64,000 nt of DNA from Pacificoceanicola onchidii (GCF_004804335.1 NZ_SRXY01000009.1:154201-218200); one strand, 5' to 3'; counted from the stretch's first letter, positions 17,848-27,905 are shown. Numbers and translations are program-made. Notes: generated from the sequence alone by a model not told the origin.

Positions 17848-18621
17848 TCAGGTGCTCTTCAATCCCAGCGCATCACTCATGGCCAGCGCCGTCATGCCGC
17901 CGTCGATGGTAATATCCTGCCCCTTGATCCAAGCGCTTTGCGGCGACGCAAGGTAGAGGATCACATCGGCAATCTCCGACGGCGCGCCGGGACGGCCCAC
18001 CCGCCCGATGGCCTTGGCCACCTTGTCTCCGAAGGCGGACTTGAAATCCTCGAGGATCCCGGTGCTCACCGCCGCCGGGCTGACCGAATTCATCCGCAAT
18101 CCCCGAGCGATCATCGCTTCGGTTTCGGCGATGGTGAAGGCAATCACCGCTTCTTTCGACAGGTTGTAGGCGCGCACATGATCAATGCCGCGCGCCTCTA
18201 CAAACGCCTGCGCCTCATCCGGGGCACAGGCCATCAGCGCCTTGACCTCGTCGATATTGTCCCGCCACGCCGCACCCGCTCGCGAGGCCACATTCACAAT
18301 CGCCGCTCCCGGGGCGAGCTTGTCCAGAAACCCGGTCAGGAAGCTGCGAAACCCAAGGAAGTTCACCCCGAGGATCACGCTTTCGAGCCCTTCGCGCGGC
18401 GGCAGGCCCGCGTTGTTGATCAGCGCATCATAAGGCCCGTGTGCCGCGTCCAAAGCTGCGGAAATCGAGGCCGGATCGTTCAGATTGACCTCGATCCAGC
18501 GCGCCGCGCCCTCCGCAGGGCGCGTGACGTCAAAGGCCGTGACCTCATGTCCCTGCGCCACCAGTTTCTTTGCCACCTCCGCGCCGATCCCGCTGGCGCC
18601 GCCCGTCAATGCAACCTTCAC
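17848..18621 (-). CDS. Short-chain dehydrogenase/reductase, hydroxysteroid-dehydrogenase-like
   Basis: 257 residues from a GTG at 18621 preceded by GGGGAGG; the frame upstream to 18747 has no ribosome site. The Rossmann motif is TGGASGIGAEVAK, NNAG is present, the catalytic Tyr and Lys are in YNLSKE, and the C-terminus is the family-typical GQDITIDGG. The long insert after the catalytic Ser region (IDEVKALMACAPDEAQAFVE) resembles 3-alpha-hydroxysteroid dehydrogenase/carbonyl reductases. It converges with the IclR gene, 34 bases apart. It may oxidise an alcohol released by the adjacent sulfatases, but it is not in the same transcription unit. Confidence 0.9.
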   Translation of the reverse strand: MKVALTGGASGIGAEVAKKLVAQGHEVTAFDVTRPAEGAARWIEVNLNDPASISAALDAAHGPYDALINNAGLPPREGLESVILGVNFLGFRSFLTGFLDKLAPGAAIVNVASRAGAAWRDNIDEVKALMACAPDEAQAFVEARGIDHVRAYNLSKEAVIAFTIAETEAMIARGLRMNSVSPAAVSTGILEDFKSAFGDKVAKAIGRVGRPGAPSEIADVILYLASPQSAWIKGQDITIDGGMTALAMSDALGLKST

Positions 18622-18760
18622 CTGCAATCCTCCCCATTGCACACCCGCCCGGTCCGAGACCTCTGTTTCAGACCCTGCGGCAGGAAACATGCAGCAAGCA
18701 CAGGTTTGACTGCAAGTGTCCAGAACCCCGGCGCGCGCCGGGCGCACCGGGAGGCGGGAC

Positions 18761-20086
18761 TTACATGAAGTAGCGCAGCCAGAGGTAGACGTTGGAGATC
18801 GCCAGCGTCAGCAGCATGATCGGGAAAGCAATCTTCATGAAGGCCAGGAACTTGATCGGCTGCTTGGCCTTTTCGGCAAAGGCTGCGACGGTCAGGTTCG
18901 CGCTCGCCCCCAGCAAGGAACCGTTCCCGCCAAGGCACGCCCCAAGCGCCAGCGACCACCACAGCGGTTCAATCGCCTCCGGCCCGCCAAAGGTGCCTTC
19001 GGTGGATTCGATCAGCGGGATCATCGTGGCCACAAACGGGATGTTGTCGAGGATCGCCGACAGGATGCCCGAGGCCCAGAAGATCAGGAAGGAGGTCCAC
19101 ATCAGATCGCCGTCCGTCACCTCCAGAACCTTCTCCGCAAAGAAGTTCAGCAGGCCCACGTGCTCCACGCCCGCGACAATCACAAACAGGCCCGCGAAGA
19201 ACAGGATCGTCACCCATTCCACCTCGCCAAAGATGTGATGCACCGATTCCGATTGCTGCTCTGCGGTCTGATGCCCGTAGGCCAGCAGCATCAAGAGCGC
19301 CGAGCCCGCCAGCGCGCTGGTCCCCGGCTGAATGCCGTAGCCATGACCCACGGTGAAACCAAAGATCACCAGCGCCAGCACGGCCAGCGATTTGATCATC
19401 AGCGTCACATCCGTGATCGCGCCGCTTTCGTCGAACTTCATAATGCGCTCACTGGCCGAAGCCGGAATTTTCGCCAGCGCCTTGCGGTTCATGACGTAGA
19501 TGATCGCTGTCAGGATCACGAGGCAGAAGGCCGAAATCGGCGCAAGGTTCCAAAGGAAATCGTTAAAGCTGAGCCCGGCGGCCGAGCCGATGATGATGTT
19601 CGGCGGATCCCCAATCAGCGTCGCGGTACCGCCGACATTGGACGCCAGAATCTCGGCCATGAAGAATGGAAACACCGGCGTTTCAAGCGCGTCGGTAATC
19701 AAAAGCGTGATCGGCGCGATCAGCAGCACCGTGGTCACGTTGTCGAGCATGGCCGAGAACACCGCCGTGATCAGCGTCAGCATGATCAGGATGCCGGTCG
19801 GATTGGCCTTGACCGACTTCGCCGCCTTGATCGCAACATACTGAAAAAGACCGGATTTTGACGTGATGGCCACGATCACCATCATCCCGATCAACAGCGC
19901 GAGCGTGTTGGCATCGACGCCCGCAAGCGCTTGTTGTTGATTGATGATACCAAAGATCACCATCAGGGACGCGCCGAGCATCGCCAGGATTGCCCGGTTC
20001 ATTTTCTCCGTGATCAGAAGGGCATAGACGGCAATCAGTATGCCGGTGGCCAGCCAAAGCGGGTCAATGCCGATGAGGTTGGCCAT
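18761..20086 (-). CDS. NhaD/ArsB-type sodium:proton antiporter
   Basis: 441 residues, strongly hydrophobic throughout with about 12 membrane helices. The ion-transporter-superfamily signature ATLIGDPPNIIIGSAAGLSF, the earlier LDNVTTVLLIAPITLL and the late LDNIPFVATMIPLI give the duplicated LDN-containing motifs of NhaD-type antiporters. The start at ATG 20086 was chosen because the first helix begins right after it, with GGAGAAG 11 bases upstream; a longer frame reaches 20260. Sodium/proton exchange in the inner membrane fits a marine organism. Confidence 0.9.
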   Translation of the reverse strand: MANLIGIDPLWLATGILIAVYALLITEKMNRAILAMLGASLMVIFGIINQQQALAGVDANTLALLIGMMVIVAITSKSGLFQYVAIKAAKSVKANPTGILIMLTLITAVFSAMLDNVTTVLLIAPITLLITDALETPVFPFFMAEILASNVGGTATLIGDPPNIIIGSAAGLSFNDFLWNLAPISAFCLVILTAIIYVMNRKALAKIPASASERIMKFDESGAITDVTLMIKSLAVLALVIFGFTVGHGYGIQPGTSALAGSALLMLLAYGHQTAEQQSESVHHIFGEVEWVTILFFAGLFVIVAGVEHVGLLNFFAEKVLEVTDGDLMWTSFLIFWASGILSAILDNIPFVATMIPLIESTEGTFGGPEAIEPLWWSLALGACLGGNGSLLGASANLTVAAFAEKAKQPIKFLAFMKIAFPIMLLTLAISNVYLWLRYFM

Positions 20087-20293
20087 GGAAAAGCCGGCTT
20101 CTCCGTGGTGTGCGGAAGACTCAGTCAATGTTTCGGTCCTGTGGAGTTGGATTTGGGTCAGAGAGCATTGCCAAACACGCTCAAGTCGCCCGGCGTTCCT
20201 TGCCATGCGCCGAACGCCGGCAAACCGTGCCGAAAACCAAGCATTTGCGATGCGCCACACGCGATGACGCAGGTTTGGCAGTGCACTCGGGCC

Positions 20294-20791
20294 CTAGTCC
20301 AGAATTCGATCAAAGATGGCGTTGGCGCTGACCGTGCCGACAAAGCGGTTGGTCTCCGGCTCCACAAGGATCACGTGCCGCTTGTAGCGGTAGATCATCA
20401 AGATGGCTTCCATCAGCGGCGTTTCCGGCGCCGTTGTCGGAATGTTTTCCGGATCGGACATGTGCTCGCACACCGTCTCTTCTTTCAGCCGTTCGATCTG
20501 GGCATCGAGGTCCGACTTGTCCAACGTCAGGAACCGCAGGTTGTCGAAGTTGGTTTTATCGGCGTTCCCGGTCACAGAAATCGACGCGGCCCGCGGCAGC
20601 AGCATGCTGAGCAAGGTCGGCGCGGTGAACACGCCGCGATAGGTGCCATTGTCCTCGACAACGGGCAAAAACCGGGCCCGGCTTTCGCGCAAAACGTGAA
20701 AGGCGTCAAAAACCGTGGCATCGGGGGAAATGGTGCGCTGGCGATCCGTTGGCAGCATCGCATCAAGGCAGGTCAGATTGCGGCCGGGCAT
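20294..20791 (-). CDS. CBS-domain pair protein
   Basis: 165 residues from the ATG at 20791 with GAGAGGG just upstream. Two CBS motifs are seen: TISPDATVFDAFHVLRESRA... and IPTTAPETPLMEAILMIYRY..., separated by an acidic linker. CBS pairs bind adenine nucleotides and regulate partner proteins. The gene lies about 200 bases upstream of the NhaD-type antiporter on the same strand, so a regulatory link to ion transport is possible but not shown. No extra catalytic domain is present. Confidence 0.85.
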   Translation of the reverse strand: MPGRNLTCLDAMLPTDRQRTISPDATVFDAFHVLRESRARFLPVVEDNGTYRGVFTAPTLLSMLLPRAASISVTGNADKTNFDNLRFLTLDKSDLDAQIERLKEETVCEHMSDPENIPTTAPETPLMEAILMIYRYKRHVILVEPETNRFVGTVSANAIFDRILD

Positions 20792-21086
20792 GGTCCCTCT
20801 CAATCTATGTCAGCAAAAAGTGCCGCATACCTGGGCCTTTGGCAAAAGCCTCGGGTGTGTCGGGCGCGGCTTCAATGCGCCCATTGCCCGGCAATGTCAA
20901 ACCCGGTTTTGAGAAATAATTCGGCCGTTATCGCAGACAAAAAACCAAGCAATATTCGCAGGTTTTGGCACGTTTGTTGCCTTGATCAGCACAACTTGGT
21001 TCGGCGCTTTTAAACCACCCGTTGCGCCGCCGTCGCTGCGTGTGAAACCGGCCTCGGGCGATTCAAGCCCAGCAGGGCGCAAGCCG

Positions 21087-23390
21087 TCAGTTCAACTGCT
21101 GATGCACTGTTTCCGTCAGATCCGTCAGCGAGAAGGGTTTCGGCAGGAAGACGGAATTCGGGATCTCATCGCGCCCCTCGCCAAAGGCGTCTTCCGCATA
21201 GCCCGAAACGAAGACAACGCGCACATCCGGGCGGGCTTTGCGCGCCTCACGCACCCAACTTGGCCCGTCCATACCCGGCATCACCACGTCCGTGACAAAG
21301 ATGTCGACGTTCAGCTCATCGTCTTCCAGCGTGCTCAGCGCCTCTTCGGCGGTCTCGGCTTCGATCACCGTGTAGCCACGCAGTCGCAACGCTCTCGCGG
21401 CAAAGGCGCGAACCGGCGCTTCGTCCTCGACCAGCAGCACAACACCCGAGCCTTTCTCCGGCAGCTTGCGGGCTTCCGGCTCCGGCTTGGCAACCTGCTC
21501 CTCCTCCGTCGGCTCAAAAGACGGCAGCAGCAACGTAAAGCAGGTGCCCTGCCCCACGACGCTGTCCACGAAGATGAAACCGCCGGTCTGTTTGACGATC
21601 CCATAGACCGTCGACAGCCCCAGACCCGTGCCCTCACCGGGCCGTTTCGTGGTGAAGAACGGCTCAAAAACCTTCTGCAGCTTGTCCTTCGGAATACCCG
21701 TGCCCTGATCGACGATGCGCACCGAGACGTAGACCCCCGGCTCCACCACCGCGCGGTCCCGCTCCAAAGGCTCCCGTAGAACGCGGCGCTCGGTCTCGAC
21801 TGTGATTTCGCCACCGTCCGGCATCGCATCGCGCGCATTTACCACGAGGTTCACGATCACCTGTTCCAGCTGACGCTTGTCCCCGCGCACCGGCGGCAGG
21901 ATCGGATCGTGTTTCAACGTCAGCGACACCCGTTCGCCTACCAGCCGGTTCAGCAAATGGGTGAGATCCGACAGCGTATCCCGCAGGTCCAGCACCTCCC
22001 GGCGCAGGTTCTGCTTGCGCGAGAAAGCCAGCAATTGCCCCACCAGCGAGGCCGCGCGATTGGCGTTCTGGTTGATTTGAACAAGATCGTTGTAATCCGG
22101 ATCGCCCTGGTCGTGGCGCAGCAACATCAGGTCACAGTGCCCGGAAATGGCGGTCAGCAAGTTGTTGAAATCATGTGCAACCCCGCCGGCCAGCTGACCA
22201 ATTGCCTGCATCTTCTGGCTCTGGACAAACTGCATCTCGAGCGTCTTGAGTTCAGTCGCGTCATTGAGCACCGCAACGAGGCAGGATTTGCCGTGATCGG
22301 TGACCTGCTTGAGCGTCACCTGAACATAAATGTCCTTGTCATCGCGCGTCAGACGCAGAAATTCGGACCGGTGCAACCCGCGTCCTTCGCTGGCTTCTTG
22401 CAGCCAATCCGCCAGAGCCCGCCCAAGCCCAACCATATGTTCCGCCAGATTGCCGCCGCTGGCCCCGTCCAGCGACAACATCCGCTGCGCTTCGGGGTTG
22501 GCGCGCAGGATCGTGCCATCGGGATCCACCTTGACGAGCGGCACAGGCAAGTTGTCAAAACCACCGTCAAGATCCGCGTCCAGCGCCTCGTCCTGCGCTT
22601 TTTCCGGCATCGAGAGCAGGTTCAACTCAAGCCGACCCGCGCCAATTTCCGCACAGTGCAGAAGCATCGGAACAGGCCCATCCGCCGTCACGATCTTGTG
22701 CACGCCGCCCGATCGCAGCGGCATGTCCTCGATCATTTCCTCGACCCGCTTCACGCGGCGGCCCGCGATCTCTCTTGCGCGCGCGTTCATGTAAAGCACC
22801 GCGCCATTGCGCCCAAGCGTCAGAACTGCCTGATCACCGCGCGCGGCGCTGGCCTGCGCGCTGTCAGGCTCGAGCCGCCAGAACACGATTGGACCGGGCA
22901 GAATTCGGGTGTAGACACGAAACCCCTCTGCGTGGCTGGTGATGTCTTCAACAGCATAACCATCTGATTCTGCGCGATTTTGAAGCCGGTACAGAATACC
23001 CTCGGCACTGGCAAACACATCGCGCAAAACCTGTGCGAGCGGCATGCCGTGTTGCGCGGAAAAGCGGGTGCGCGCGGTCTTGTTCGCGCCGATCAAACCG
23101 CCTTCGCCATCGGTGACAAAACAATAATCCGGGTCACCCTCGACCAGATCAATGAGCAAGGTTGTGCGCCGCATGCGTCGCCAATCCGACAGCGCCTTGG
23201 CCAGCAGCCAGCCGATCCCGATGCTGCCCATCGCCCCAGTCGCCGCCAGAAGTGCCGTGCGAACAACACCTTCCTGAACAAACCAGGAGGCCACAAGAGA
23301 CGCGGCAGCCATCATCAGCATGGCAAAAGCACCATACCGAAACGCAAGACCAAGGCTGTTGTCACTCTCCTGGTAGGATGTGGCGCTCAT
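21087..23390 (-). CDS. cckA: Cell-cycle hybrid histidine kinase CckA
   Basis: 767 residues starting at [10 protein letters not shown] (AGGAGTTGG upstream). Two membrane helices lie at about 18-36 and 44-64. They are followed by PAS regions (about 75-180, 185-260 and 275-380), HisKA with His406 in [17 protein letters not shown], HATPase ([26 protein letters not shown]) and a C-terminal receiver with Asp701 in [12 protein letters not shown]. This is the alphaproteobacterial CckA layout. CckA phosphorylates ChpT, which passes phosphate to CtrA and CpdR to control cell cycle, motility and, in this family, gene transfer agents. A perfect CtrA-like box lies 46 bases upstream, implying feedback. Confidence 0.95.
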   Translation of the reverse strand: MSATSYQESDNSLGLAFRYGAFAMLMMAAASLVASWFVQEGVVRTALLAATGAMGSIGIGWLLAKALSDWRRMRRTTLLIDLVEGDPDYCFVTDGEGGLIGANKTARTRFSAQHGMPLAQVLRDVFASAEGILYRLQNRAESDGYAVEDITSHAEGFRVYTRILPGPIVFWRLEPDSAQASAARGDQAVLTLGRNGAVLYMNARAREIAGRRVKRVEEMIEDMPLRSGGVHKIVTADGPVPMLLHCAEIGAGRLELNLLSMPEKAQDEALDADLDGGFDNLPVPLVKVDPDGTILRANPEAQRMLSLDGASGGNLAEHMVGLGRALADWLQEASEGRGLHRSEFLRLTRDDKDIYVQVTLKQVTDHGKSCLVAVLNDATELKTLEMQFVQSQKMQAIGQLAGGVAHDFNNLLTAISGHCDLMLLRHDQGDPDYNDLVQINQNANRAASLVGQLLAFSRKQNLRREVLDLRDTLSDLTHLLNRLVGERVSLTLKHDPILPPVRGDKRQLEQVIVNLVVNARDAMPDGGEITVETERRVLREPLERDRAVVEPGVYVSVRIVDQGTGIPKDKLQKVFEPFFTTKRPGEGTGLGLSTVYGIVKQTGGFIFVDSVVGQGTCFTLLLPSFEPTEEEQVAKPEPEARKLPEKGSGVVLLVEDEAPVRAFAARALRLRGYTVIEAETAEEALSTLEDDELNVDIFVTDVVMPGMDGPSWVREARKARPDVRVVFVSGYAEDAFGEGRDEIPNSVFLPKPFSLTDLTETVHQQLN

Positions 23391-23435
23391 TCCAACTCCT
23401 GTTCGAATCTTGTCCGTAGTTAACACCGGCGACCC

Positions 23436-23450
23436 TTAATCGCTGGTTAA
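23436..23450. promoter_or_regulatory. CtrA-type binding site upstream of cckA
   Basis: TTAATCGCTGGTTAA matches the full CtrA consensus TTAA-N7-TTAA exactly. On the minus strand, towards cckA, it reads TTAACCA, close to the TTAACC(A/T) half-site. It lies 46 bases before the cckA ATG, within an A/T-rich stretch likely to hold the promoter. Confidence 0.75.
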
Positions 23451-23510
23451 CCGTAAACAAAATGTAACCAGAAACAGAAATAACACAAACAAAATGCAAC
23501 CAAAGGGTGA

Positions 23511-24659
23511 TCACCCCCGCTGGAGGCACACAATAAAGAACCCGTCACCCCCATCGGAGGGCAAAAACTGCCGTGAGGCAAGGGTTTTCCATCCGGGGTT
23601 TTCGTCCAGGAAGCGCGCAACCTGACCCATGTTTTCCTCGTGCAGAACGCTGCAGGTGGCGTAGGCCAGCACACCGCCCTGCGCCGTCAAACCCGCGCAG
23701 GTCTTCAGAATTTCAGCCTGCGTGTGGGTCAGGTCGGTCAGCGCGTCTTCGGTCAGGCGCCATTTCCCTTCCGGGGAGCGCCGCCACGCACCGCTGCCCG
23801 AACAGGGCGCATCTGCCAGCACCAGGTCGAACCGACCTTTCGGCGCTTTGATCGTGCGCACCTTGACCCCGGCGCGCTCCGCCCGGTTCGGCAGGTCTGC
23901 CATGCGCCGGGGGTCTGCATCATGCGCCATGATCTCACATTCGGGGCATTTCGCCGCCATGGCGAGGGTTTTGCCGCCGCCGCCCGCGCAGTAATCCAGC
24001 ACGGACATGCCGCGCTCCAGCGGCAGCATGTCGACCACGGCCTGGCTCGCAACATCCTGTAATTCCACCAACCCTTGTTCATAGGCCGCGCTGCGGGCCA
24101 CGGCACGGGCGCCGCTGATGACACGCAGGGCGTCGGGCGCAAGCGGATGGGGCTCCGTCTCGATTCCAGCCTCGGAAAGCGCTGCCTGTGCCTGTGGCAG
24201 ATCGGCCTTGAGCCGATTGACCCGCAGGAATACCTCGGCCCGGTCCCGCAGCGCCTGCGCGGTATCCGGTGCCTGCGCGCCAAGGCTTTCGGAGAAGCGC
24301 TCCGCCAGCCAATCGGGCAGATCCCAGGCTTCAAATCCCTCGGGCGCCCTGCCCTGTTCGTCATCTGTCAAAGGCTCCGGCCCGTGGCGGCCCCCAATGA
24401 ACAGCGCTTCAGGATCCGCCCCCTGCCCGCGCAATAGGCCAAGCACCCGTGCACGGCCTGTCTCGCCGCCCCCGAGCGCCGCCGACGAGCGCCAGCGCCG
24501 CAGCACATCAAACACGATGTCGCGCACCGCTGCCCGATCCTTGGAGCCCGCATAGCGCGCGCCCCGCGCCCAGTTGGTCAACGCCCGTTCCGCGGCCATG
24601 CCGGCGGTGATCTGGTCAATGATTTCGATGGCGGTCTGAACTCGGGCGGCGGGCTGCAT
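23511..24659 (-). CDS. RsmB/NOP-family RNA (cytosine-5-)-methyltransferase
   Basis: 382 residues. An N-terminal NusB-like helical part (about 1-70, KDRAAVRDIVFDVLRRWR) precedes the SAM-dependent Rossmann domain with DYCAGGGGKTLAMAAK (motif I), DAPCSGSGAWRRSPE (motif IV with one catalytic Cys) and YATCSVLHEEN (motif VI with the second Cys). This is the two-cysteine m5C chemistry of RsmB, acting on 16S rRNA. The gene is upstream of cckA on the same strand with a 120-base gap that carries cckA's own promoter signals. Several RsmB paralogues occur in alphaproteobacteria, so the exact target nucleotide is uncertain. Confidence 0.92.
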   Translation of the reverse strand: MQPAARVQTAIEIIDQITAGMAAERALTNWARGARYAGSKDRAAVRDIVFDVLRRWRSSAALGGGETGRARVLGLLRGQGADPEALFIGGRHGPEPLTDDEQGRAPEGFEAWDLPDWLAERFSESLGAQAPDTAQALRDRAEVFLRVNRLKADLPQAQAALSEAGIETEPHPLAPDALRVISGARAVARSAAYEQGLVELQDVASQAVVDMLPLERGMSVLDYCAGGGGKTLAMAAKCPECEIMAHDADPRRMADLPNRAERAGVKVRTIKAPKGRFDLVLADAPCSGSGAWRRSPEGKWRLTEDALTDLTHTQAEILKTCAGLTAQGGVLAYATCSVLHEENMGQVARFLDENPGWKTLASRQFLPSDGGDGFFIVCLQRG

Positions 24660-24711
24660 GGGCGTCTCCTTTTAGAGGCCCGATGTGGCAGGACGCGCCC
24701 CCGCTGTCCAG

Positions 24712-25410
24712 TCACCGCGCGCGAAGCAGCCTGCGATAGCGTTTCTGCGCGCCTTCGAGATGTCCGCGCATGGCCCGTGCCGCCGCCTCTGCGTCCTGAT
24801 CCAGAAGCGCCTCGACAATGCGTTGATGTTCCTCGTCGATGAAAGCGATGTAATCCTGCGGCGTGCCGGACAAAGCCTTGTCTTCCAGGGCCTTGCGCGG
24901 GATCGCTGTGGGGCCGAACATTTTCAGAGCCTCGACGAAGCAGGGGTTGTTTGTGGCCTCGGCAATGGCGACGTGAAAGGCAAAATCCGCATCCGCCGGA
25001 CCTTCTGCCGTCACCGCCCGCGCCGCCTCCACGATGGCCTCGATCTGCGCGCCGGAACGGCGAATGGCGGCCATGCGGGCGCTTTCCACCTCGATGGCGG
25101 TGCGCAGTTCCAGCACCTCGATCACCGAGGACAGCCGGTCAAAATCGATCTCTCCGAAAGGCACCGTGACGCTGAGACTGTCGCGCACCACAAACACCCC
25201 CGCGCCGCGGCGCGGCTCCACAAGGCCATCGGCGCGCAGCGCGGCAACTGCCTCGCGCACCACCGTGCGGCTGACGCCATAGGCCGTGCACAGCTGCGCC
25301 TCGCTCGGCAGGCGTGCCCCGATGGCAAACTCCCCTCCGAGGATCCGCGCCGACAGCGCCTTTGTCGTGGCTTCCGTCAGCGTATCGCCGCCTTGCGCCT
25401 TCACAATCAC
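24712..25410 (-). CDS. GntR/FadR-family regulator (FCD domain), likely uronate repressor
   Basis: 232 residues from a GTG at 25410 with GGAAGGACG upstream. The N-terminal winged helix (about 10-75) contains RLPSEAQLCTAYGVSRTVVR. The C-terminal all-helical FCD effector domain has the metal/ligand residues of the type seen in FAFHVAIAEATNN. It is divergent from udh-kdgD with 156 bases between starts and probably represses them until a uronate or aldarate inducer binds. Candidate operators are seen in that gap. Confidence 0.92.
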   Translation of the reverse strand: MIVKAQGGDTLTEATTKALSARILGGEFAIGARLPSEAQLCTAYGVSRTVVREAVAALRADGLVEPRRGAGVFVVRDSLSVTVPFGEIDFDRLSSVIEVLELRTAIEVESARMAAIRRSGAQIEAIVEAARAVTAEGPADADFAFHVAIAEATNNPCFVEALKMFGPTAIPRKALEDKALSGTPQDYIAFIDEEHQRIVEALLDQDAEAAARAMRGHLEGAQKRYRRLLRAR

Positions 25411-25433
25411 CGCTTCGTCCTTCCGCGCCCATA

Positions 25434-25466
25434 ATCATATGACTTATATCTGTACTTGTATGATAA
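25434..25466. promoter_or_regulatory. Candidate GntR operator region between regulator and udh
   Basis: An A/T-rich stretch with the inverted hexamers ATCATA (25434-25439) and TATGAT (25459-25464), and TTGTATGATAA (25456-25466). The last resembles the TNGT-N(0-3)-ACNA pattern of FadR-type regulators with one mismatch. It is the only low-GC patch in the divergent region and lies 24-56 bases from the regulator start. Confidence 0.4.
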
Positions 25467-25566
25467 CTTGAAACCTGTTTCAATGATTCTGAGGAAACAA
25501 TGGGTCATACCCATAGTACAACTCTGACTCGCCCGGACGATCGAACCAACCAAGGAGCGCATTTTC

Positions 25567-26364
25567 ATGAAACGCCTTCTCATCACCGGCGCCGCTGGCG
25601 GGCTTGGCACCGCGCTGCGCAGCCGCCTCGCGCCGCTGGCCGAAACCATACGGTTGTCGGACAAAACCGTGCTGGACGATCTCTCGCCGAGCGAAGAGTT
25701 TGTCCAATGCGATCTCGGCGATGCGGCGGCGGTTGAGGCGCTGGTTCAGGGCTGTGATGGCATCGTGCATTTCGGCGGCAAGTCCATCGAAGGGCCATGG
25801 TCCGTGATCAACAACGCCAATATTCAGGGTGTGATCAACCTCTATGAAGCCGCCCGCAAACAGGGCAAACCGCGCATCGTCTACGCCTCGTCCGTGCATG
25901 CCGTTGGATTTTATCCGCAGGATCAGGTGATCGACAACACGGCCTACCCGCGCCCGGACGGGCTTTATGGCATCTCCAAGGTCTTTGGCGAAGCGGTGGC
26001 CCACGCCTATCACGACAAATTCGGACAGGAGACCGCCATCGTGCGCATCGGCTCCTGTTTTGAAGAGCCGCGCAATCACCGGATGCTCTCCACATGGATG
26101 AGCTTTGATGATTTTGCCGCCATGATCACCCGGATCTTCGATGTGCCCAAACTCGGCTGCCCGATCCTTTACGGCATGTCGGACAACACCGCGAAGTTCT
26201 GGGACAACAGCAATGTCGACTGGCTCGGCTGGAAACCGCAGGACGACTCCGAGCGCTACCGCGCCAAGATCGACGCCGCCATGCCAAAGCCTGCCCCAGA
26301 TGCCGCTGATGTGCTCTGGCAGGGCGGTTTGTTCTGCACCGATGACATCCATGAAGAAGAGTAG
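25567..26364 (+). CDS. udh: Uronate dehydrogenase
   Basis: 265 residues of the extended SDR type. The NAD-binding motif is TGAAGGLGTALR, Asp follows in RLSDK, and the catalytic Tyr and Lys are in YGISKVFGE. Phrases such as VRIGSCFEEPRNHRMLSTWM and DNSNVDWLGWKP match Agrobacterium Udh closely. It oxidises D-galacturonate or D-glucuronate with NAD to the aldarolactone in the cytosol, the first step of the oxidative uronate pathway. It is followed 9 bases later by kdgD, which acts later in the same pathway, and is divergent from a GntR regulator. Confidence 0.92.
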   Translation: MKRLLITGAAGGLGTALRSRLAPLAETIRLSDKTVLDDLSPSEEFVQCDLGDAAAVEALVQGCDGIVHFGGKSIEGPWSVINNANIQGVINLYEAARKQGKPRIVYASSVHAVGFYPQDQVIDNTAYPRPDGLYGISKVFGEAVAHAYHDKFGQETAIVRIGSCFEEPRNHRMLSTWMSFDDFAAMITRIFDVPKLGCPILYGMSDNTAKFWDNSNVDWLGWKPQDDSERYRAKIDAAMPKPAPDAADVLWQGGLFCTDDIHEEE

Positions 26365-26373
26365 GCTCTGACG

Positions 26374-27279
26374 ATGATTGCTCCGAACGATCTGCGCGGG
26401 ATCATCCGATCCGGCCTGCTGTCCTTTCCTGTCACACCATTTGACGCCGACGATCGCGTCAACCACGCCGCCTTTGCCGCGCATCTCGAATGGCTGTCGC
26501 AAACGCCGGTTGCCGGGCTGATTGTGGCGGGCGGCACCGGGGAGCTGTTCTCGCTCACCCCCGAAGAGGTGATCGCCGTGGTCAAAACCGCGAAGGCGGC
26601 ACAACCCAACGATCCGATCATCGCCGGATGTGGTTATGGCACGCGCATGGCCATCGACATGGCACAGGGGATCGAGGCGGCGGGCGGCGATGGTATCCTG
26701 CTTTTGCCGCATTACCTGATCGGCGCGCCGCAGGCCGGGATCGAGGCGCATATCCGCCGGGTCTGCCAGTCCACCAACATGGGGGTGATTGTCTACAATC
26801 GCGGCCAATCGGTTGTGTCGGCTGAAACTCTGGCGCGGCTGGCCGACGATTGTCCGAACCTTGTCGGTTTCAAGGACGGCACCGGCGACATCGACACGGT
26901 CAAGCGCATCACCGTGCATAACGGCGACCGCCTCGCCTATATCGGCGGCATGCCGACGCACGAATTGTTCGCCCAGGCCTATCGCGGCGCCGGGGTGGAC
27001 ACCTATTCCTCTGCGGTCTTCAATTTCGTGCCGAACACCGCGCTGAAATTCCACGCGGCTTTCCTCGCGGGTGATGACGCCACCTGCGAGCAGATGCTGC
27101 GTGACTTCTATTATCCTTTTGCCGCGATCCGCGACCGCAACACGGGCTACGCGGTTTCGGCGATCAAGGCAGGCGTGGCTCTGCGCGGCTTTGACACCGG
27201 GCCGGTCAGAACGCCGCTGACCGATCTGAGCGGTGAAGAGCGGGAGATGCTGGGGGCCTTGATGGCCGGATACGATTGA
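26374..27279 (+). CDS. kdgD: 5-dehydro-4-deoxyglucarate dehydratase
   Basis: 301 residues of the DapA/NAL aldolase superfamily (TIM barrel). The start region FPVTPFDADD, GGTGELFSLTPEE, VYNRGQSVVS and the Schiff-base lysine in NLVGFKDGTGD are the pattern of KdgD. It dehydrates and decarboxylates 5-dehydro-4-deoxy-D-glucarate to 2-oxoglutarate semialdehyde. Its pairing with udh 9 bases upstream supports this over a plain DHDPS call. The intermediate enzymes (lactone isomerase or lactonase, galactarate dehydratase) and the semialdehyde dehydrogenase are not in the window. Confidence 0.93.
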   Translation: MIAPNDLRGIIRSGLLSFPVTPFDADDRVNHAAFAAHLEWLSQTPVAGLIVAGGTGELFSLTPEEVIAVVKTAKAAQPNDPIIAGCGYGTRMAIDMAQGIEAAGGDGILLLPHYLIGAPQAGIEAHIRRVCQSTNMGVIVYNRGQSVVSAETLARLADDCPNLVGFKDGTGDIDTVKRITVHNGDRLAYIGGMPTHELFAQAYRGAGVDTYSSAVFNFVPNTALKFHAAFLAGDDATCEQMLRDFYYPFAAIRDRNTGYAVSAIKAGVALRGFDTGPVRTPLTDLSGEEREMLGALMAGYD

Positions 27280-27566
27280 TCGGGGGCCTCGCACCCACCG
27301 CGCGCTGCCCTAACCTCTTGTTCACAAACAAAAGGCAGGTTTGCCCGCGGTACCACTGACACTCGGATTAATCCGCTCTGGCTCCATCAAAGCCAAGGCG
27401 GGCAGCCCCATCGGGGGATGTTCGATCTGATCAGACGAATAAGCCGGGATTGAACACCCCGGCCTTGATGATCCGTACCTGGGCGGCCGCCTTTTTCAGG
27501 CTCTCACATCACCCATAGGCAAACCCCGTCCGGCGAGCATCGCCGTGGCGGGCCAAAACGCTGGCG

Positions 27567-27788
27567 TCAGACGTCCACCCCGTGTGATCCATCCTCGCAA
27601 TCCGCGAAGTTGAACAGAGCCGGAACCAGCCGTTCCGTCACCGGGTTCACCATGTTGCTGGCTTCGCCGCTCACCGGGTGCGGCATGTCTCCCATGAGAA
27701 CCGCCACCGCCATCAATGCCGCCAGCGCCACCGCCTTTACGCCGGAATGCTGACCCGAATACGCGCGATGAAAGATGCTGTGTGCCAT
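27567..27788 (-). CDS. Small predicted membrane or secreted protein
   Basis: 73 residues from the ATG at 27788, preceded by AGAGGT. A hydrophobic stretch (GVKAVALAALMAVAVLMG, about 17-34) after a short basic N-terminus could be a membrane anchor or signal peptide. The rest is short and acidic, ending DCEDGSHGVDV. I do not recognise the family. It is 118 bases downstream-facing from the Memo-AMMECR1 gene start side, on the same strand. About 290 bases of gene-free sequence separate it from kdgD. Confidence 0.45.
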   Translation of the reverse strand: MAHSIFHRAYSGQHSGVKAVALAALMAVAVLMGDMPHPVSGEASNMVNPVTERLVPALFNFADCEDGSHGVDV

Positions 27789-27905
27789 GTTCGTGACCTC
27801 TGTGTTCCATGTCCTCAAGTGAACTTGCCCGTTCACTTTGCCGCAAAGCCCCGCACACGGTCCAATCACGTTGCCGCGCGCGAGTGTTGCAAACGGCTTT
27901 GCGGA

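Noticed and set aside
25480..27294. A minus-strand open frame of about 600 codons opposite udh and kdgD
   Set aside because: It has no recognisable domain and is the mirror of two well-identified enzymes in the oxidative uronate pathway. Similar mirror frames at 640-2517, 29784-31532 and 31291-33363 were rejected for the same reason.
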